Shown piece after piece: positions 61,771 to 64,000 of a DNA stretch of 64,000 nt. Position 1 is the stretch's first letter; every line of letters starts with the position of its first letter. Position numbers and translations under genes: made by a program. Source of the DNA: JAFGPL01 sp046485045 (GTDB lineage Bacteria > Bacteroidota > Bacteroidia > Bacteroidales > UBA10428); assembly GCA_046485045.1 (NCBI GenBank), contig JAWOHT010000028.1:4292-68291 (forward strand), written 5' to 3'. The notes under the pieces are model-generated. The model saw nothing but the letters and a program-made list of their open reading frames with translations. It did no database searches and was not told the origin of the DNA.

Positions 61771-62682
61771 CTAATAATTAACCCCTGCCCGGGGATGATA
61801 CCTCAGAATGCTGTTTCGCAGATATTCCCGGTCAAGGTGTGTATATATTTCGGTTGTTATTATTGATTCATGACCGAGCATTTCCTGCACAGCCCGAAGG
61901 TCTGCACCACCATCAATGAGATGGGTGGCAAAAGAATGTCTGAAAGTATGCGGACTTATATTCTTCTTAATGCCTGCTTTCTTTGCAAGCTCCTTTACAA
62001 TGGTGAATATCATCACCCTGGTCAGCTTATTGCCCCTGCGGTTCAAAAAAACAATATCTTCGGCTTCTTTCGATAACTGTAAATGATTTCTGTATCTTTC
62101 AAAATAGTAAGTAATTTCGTCTATTGCCTTTCGGCCTATTGGTATCAGTCTTTCTTTGCGGCCTTTTCCGGTAACGCGTATATATTCATCGTTTATATAA
62201 AGATTTGAAACTTTAAGGTTTACCAGTTCGCTAACCCTTAAACCACAACCATAAATCGTTTCAATAATTGCTTTGTTCCTGTGTCCTTCCGGCTTACTCA
62301 GGTCAATAACTGCAACCATTGCGTCTATTTCCTGAACTGTAAGCACCTCGGGCAGTTTGCGGCCTATTTTTGGCGATTCGATCAAATCGGTCGGGTCGGT
62401 TTGGATTACATCTTCAAGCAGTAAAAACGAATAAAACGATTTTAGCCCTGAGATAACACGCGACTGCGACCTGGAACCCAGACCCAGCTCATTTAAATAG
62501 TTTATAAAATCCTGAAGGTCATTATATGTAAGATTATCCGGATTGACATCTTCACCCTTTAACCTGCAAAATGAAATCAACTTTAAAACATCCGAAACAT
62601 ATGCTTCGACAGAGTTGTCTGTAAGAGATTTCTCAAGCTTCAGAAACAATTCATAATCTTTTAAATAATTTGGTTGTTTCAA
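61771..62682 (-). CDS. xerD: Site-specific tyrosine recombinase XerD
   Basis: XerD resolves chromosome dimers at dif together with XerC. The 303-residue protein has an N-terminal SAM-like domain (about 1-105) and a catalytic domain with the complete set R149 (GCGLRVSELVNL), K173 (VTGKGRKERL), H245 and R248 (HTFRHSFATHLIDGG), H271 (MLGHESI) and Y280 (TEIYTHLD). It is of normal length. It is divergent from pyk. No integrase context (attachment sites or phage genes) is visible, which favours the housekeeping recombinase over a mobile one. Confidence 0.92.
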   Translation of the reverse strand: MKQPNYLKDYELFLKLEKSLTDNSVEAYVSDVLKLISFCRLKGEDVNPDNLTYNDLQDFINYLNELGLGSRSQSRVISGLKSFYSFLLLEDVIQTDPTDLIESPKIGRKLPEVLTVQEIDAMVAVIDLSKPEGHRNKAIIETIYGCGLRVSELVNLKVSNLYINDEYIRVTGKGRKERLIPIGRKAIDEITYYFERYRNHLQLSKEAEDIVFLNRRGNKLTRVMIFTIVKELAKKAGIKKNISPHTFRHSFATHLIDGGADLRAVQEMLGHESIITTEIYTHLDREYLRNSILRYHPRAGVNY

Positions 62683-62709
62683 CTGCTAAATTATTAATGA
62701 AACATCTTT

Positions 62710-62738
62710 TTTGAATAAGGTTAGAATTTCTATCTTTG
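62710..62738 (+). promoter_or_regulatory. Promoter of pyk
   Basis: TTTG (62710-62713), a 17-base spacer and TATCTTTG (62731-62738) match the Bacteroidota consensus fully. The start site should be near 62746, about 53 bases before the ATG at 62799. Confidence 0.75.
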
Positions 62739-62798
62739 CAAACTTTTTAATACATCAGGTTACCTGGCAACAAGTATCTGATTAAGATATATGCAAAT

Positions 62799-64000
62799 AT
62801 GATAAAAAAAACAAAAATAGTAGCAACTGTTTCTGACCTTAGATGCGACACAAAGTTTATTGAAAAATTATTTCGGGCAGGCATGAATGTTGTAAGGCTG
62901 AACACCGCGCATCAGTCAATTGAAGCCACCCGTAAGATCATTCAGAATGTACGGGCAGTATCGGATAATATAGCGTTGATGCTTGATACCAAAGGCCCGG
63001 AAATCAGAACAACAGATTCTGATTACAAAATCGCCCTTAAGAAAGGTGATAAGATTGAACTCAGGGGAAACAGCGATAAAGCCTCATCGCCCGAATGTAT
63101 CTATGTGAATTACAACAATTTTACAAACGAAATAGCTGTCAACTGCCGTATTTTAATTGACGATGGTGAAATAGAACTTCTGGTTAACGAGAAAAAAGAC
63201 AATGTACTGGTTTGTGAAGCCCTCAATGACGGATTAATAAAAAGCAGGAAAAGCGTTAATGTGCCTTGCTCGGTTTTTTCGCTTCCTGCCCTCAGTAAAA
63301 AAGACATAGAATACATAGATTATGCAATTGAAGAAGATATTGACTTTATTGCACATTCGTTTGTAAGGAATAAGGAGGATGTAATAGCGATACAACAGAT
63401 TCTGGATAAGAAACAATCGAAGATCAAGATCATTGCCAAGATAGAAAATCAGGAAGGGGTAGATAATATTGATGAAATATTAAAACATGTATATGGTATA
63501 ATGGTGGCACGCGGGGACCTTGCCATTGAGATTCCTTATGAAAAGATACCCGGCATACAGAAGACGCTGATCAATAAATGCATAGATGCAAGAAAGCCAG
63601 TAATCGTCGCCACCCAGATGCTTCACTCGATGATAGATAATCCCCGGCCTACCAGGGCTGAAGTTACAGATATTGCCAATGCCATCTATAGCAAAACAGA
63701 TGCAATAATGCTAAGCGGTGAGACTGCTTATGGCAATTACCCGGTAGAAGCAGTTGAAACCATGGGCAAAATAGCAGTGGAAGTTGAAAAAAGCAGGGGC
63801 GATATTCATAAAACCCCATTGTTCATAGCCAGTACACACACTTCGGCATTTCTTACCAAATCTGCCGTAGAAGCATCTATTGAACTTGATGCCAAAGCCA
63901 TTGTTGCAGATACCACTACCGGACGCACAGTAAGGAATATTGCAGGTTACCGGGGGAGAAAAGTAATTTTTGCCCAATGTTACGATAAAAGAGTGGTAAG
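62799..64000 (+). CDS. pyk: Pyruvate kinase (5' part, cut by the window end)
   Basis: Pyruvate kinase makes ATP and pyruvate from PEP and ADP. The ATG at 62799 opens a frame that is still open at 64000 (about 400 residues). It reads MIKKTKIVATVSD, FRAGMNVVRLNTAH, LMLDTKGPEIRTTD, IAKIENQEGVDNIDEI, IMVARGDLAIEIPYEKIP, VATQMLHSMIDNPRPTRAEVTDIANAIY and IMLSGETAYGNYPVEAVETM. These are the barrel and B-domain blocks with the metal and substrate residues. Only the end of the C-terminal domain is missing. A full promoter lies upstream. It complements ppdK and pckA nearby. Confidence 0.95.
   Translation, partial: MIKKTKIVATVSDLRCDTKFIEKLFRAGMNVVRLNTAHQSIEATRKIIQNVRAVSDNIALMLDTKGPEIRTTDSDYKIALKKGDKIELRGNSDKASSPECIYVNYNNFTNEIAVNCRILIDDGEIELLVNEKKDNVLVCEALNDGLIKSRKSVNVPCSVFSLPALSKKDIEYIDYAIEEDIDFIAHSFVRNKEDVIAIQQILDKKQSKIKIIAKIENQEGVDNIDEILKHVYGIMVARGDLAIEIPYEKIPGIQKTLINKCIDARKPVIVATQMLHSMIDNPRPTRAEVTDIANAIYSKTDAIMLSGETAYGNYPVEAVETMGKIAVEVEKSRGDIHKTPLFIASTHTSAFLTKSAVEASIELDAKAIVADTTTGRTVRNIAGYRGRKVIFAQCYDKRVV

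Noticed and set aside
1..64000. CRISPR arrays, tRNA or rRNA genes, IS elements, prophage
   Set aside because: No regular spaced repeats, cloverleaf-like regions, transposase or phage structural genes were seen. XerD has no integration context.

Overview
The window looks like a stretch of core chromosome from a Bacteroidota bacterium, probably in or near Bacteroidales. I cannot place it more finely from sequence alone. Three things point there. Many genes are preceded by the Bacteroidota sigma-ABfrI type promoter (TTTG or TTG, 17-20 bases, TAnnTTTG). Shine-Dalgarno sites are almost absent, with rbfA a clear exception. The gene content is also typical: Mpl, malic enzyme fused to a phosphotransacetylase domain, ATP-type PEP carboxykinase, PPDK, a short RbfA, DUF3352, and a 1000-residue ABC ATPase/permease. 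A meso-DAP peptidoglycan and a Gram-negative outer membrane are implied by Mpl, MurB, lipoproteins with lipoboxes, an Omp85-like barrel and a PagL-like barrel.

Layout. 1-6.0 kb: secreted and small membrane proteins, a 125-bp palindromic element, an MBL-fold hydrolase, mpl, an unknown gene and an AcpH-like phosphodiesterase. 6.2-9.9 kb: gpsA-pgi, a methyltransferase and a Zn-ribbon protein, all on the minus strand. 10-16 kb: ssb, a Cys-rich unknown, rbfA with a LolC/E-type permease, trpS and uvrB. 16.2-20.6 kb: a class III cyclase fused to an HD domain, dgkA, and a creD/winged-helix/membrane-protein group with two copies of a shared operator-like motif. 20.7-25.8 kb: nfo, araA, a DUF7033-type deacetylase-like protein, two small membrane proteins and a lipoprotein. 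25.9-31.2 kb: ruvC, greA-HIT, small envelope proteins, a Rieske-like lipoprotein with Cys replacing His, and maeB. 31.6-41.2 kb: DUF2062, a glycosyltransferase, murB, DUF3352/MORN with a cyclase-family hydrolase, an M49-like peptidase and an esterase. 41.3-52.4 kb: a minus-strand ABC transporter/lipoprotein/secreted-protein group, divergent from a plus-strand run of response regulator, Omp85-like protein, pabB, tilS and a HEAT-like protein. 52.3-56.9 kb: yggS with a dihydroorotate-dehydrogenase-like gene, a PagL-like protein, a barrel lipoprotein and plsY. 57-64 kb: pckA, ppdK, xerD and the 5' part of pyk.

How the genes work together. Central carbon genes are scattered but complementary. Pgi, GpsA and PlsY link sugar phosphates to phospholipid synthesis. 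PckA, PPDK, pyruvate kinase and malic enzyme cover the PEP-pyruvate-oxaloacetate/malate node, three of them within 7 kb. Cell-wall genes (mpl, murB) and envelope proteins make up much of the rest. I see no CRISPR array, prophage, IS element, rRNA or tRNA gene.

Most interesting observations: a response regulator whose SpoIIE/PP2C-like output domain lacks its catalytic aspartates, next to a divergent ABC exporter locus; a nucleotide cyclase fused to an HD phosphohydrolase-like domain; paired operator motifs in the creD locus; the symmetric palindromic element at 2213-2337; and a Rieske-like lipoprotein with four cysteines in place of the Cys/His ligand set.
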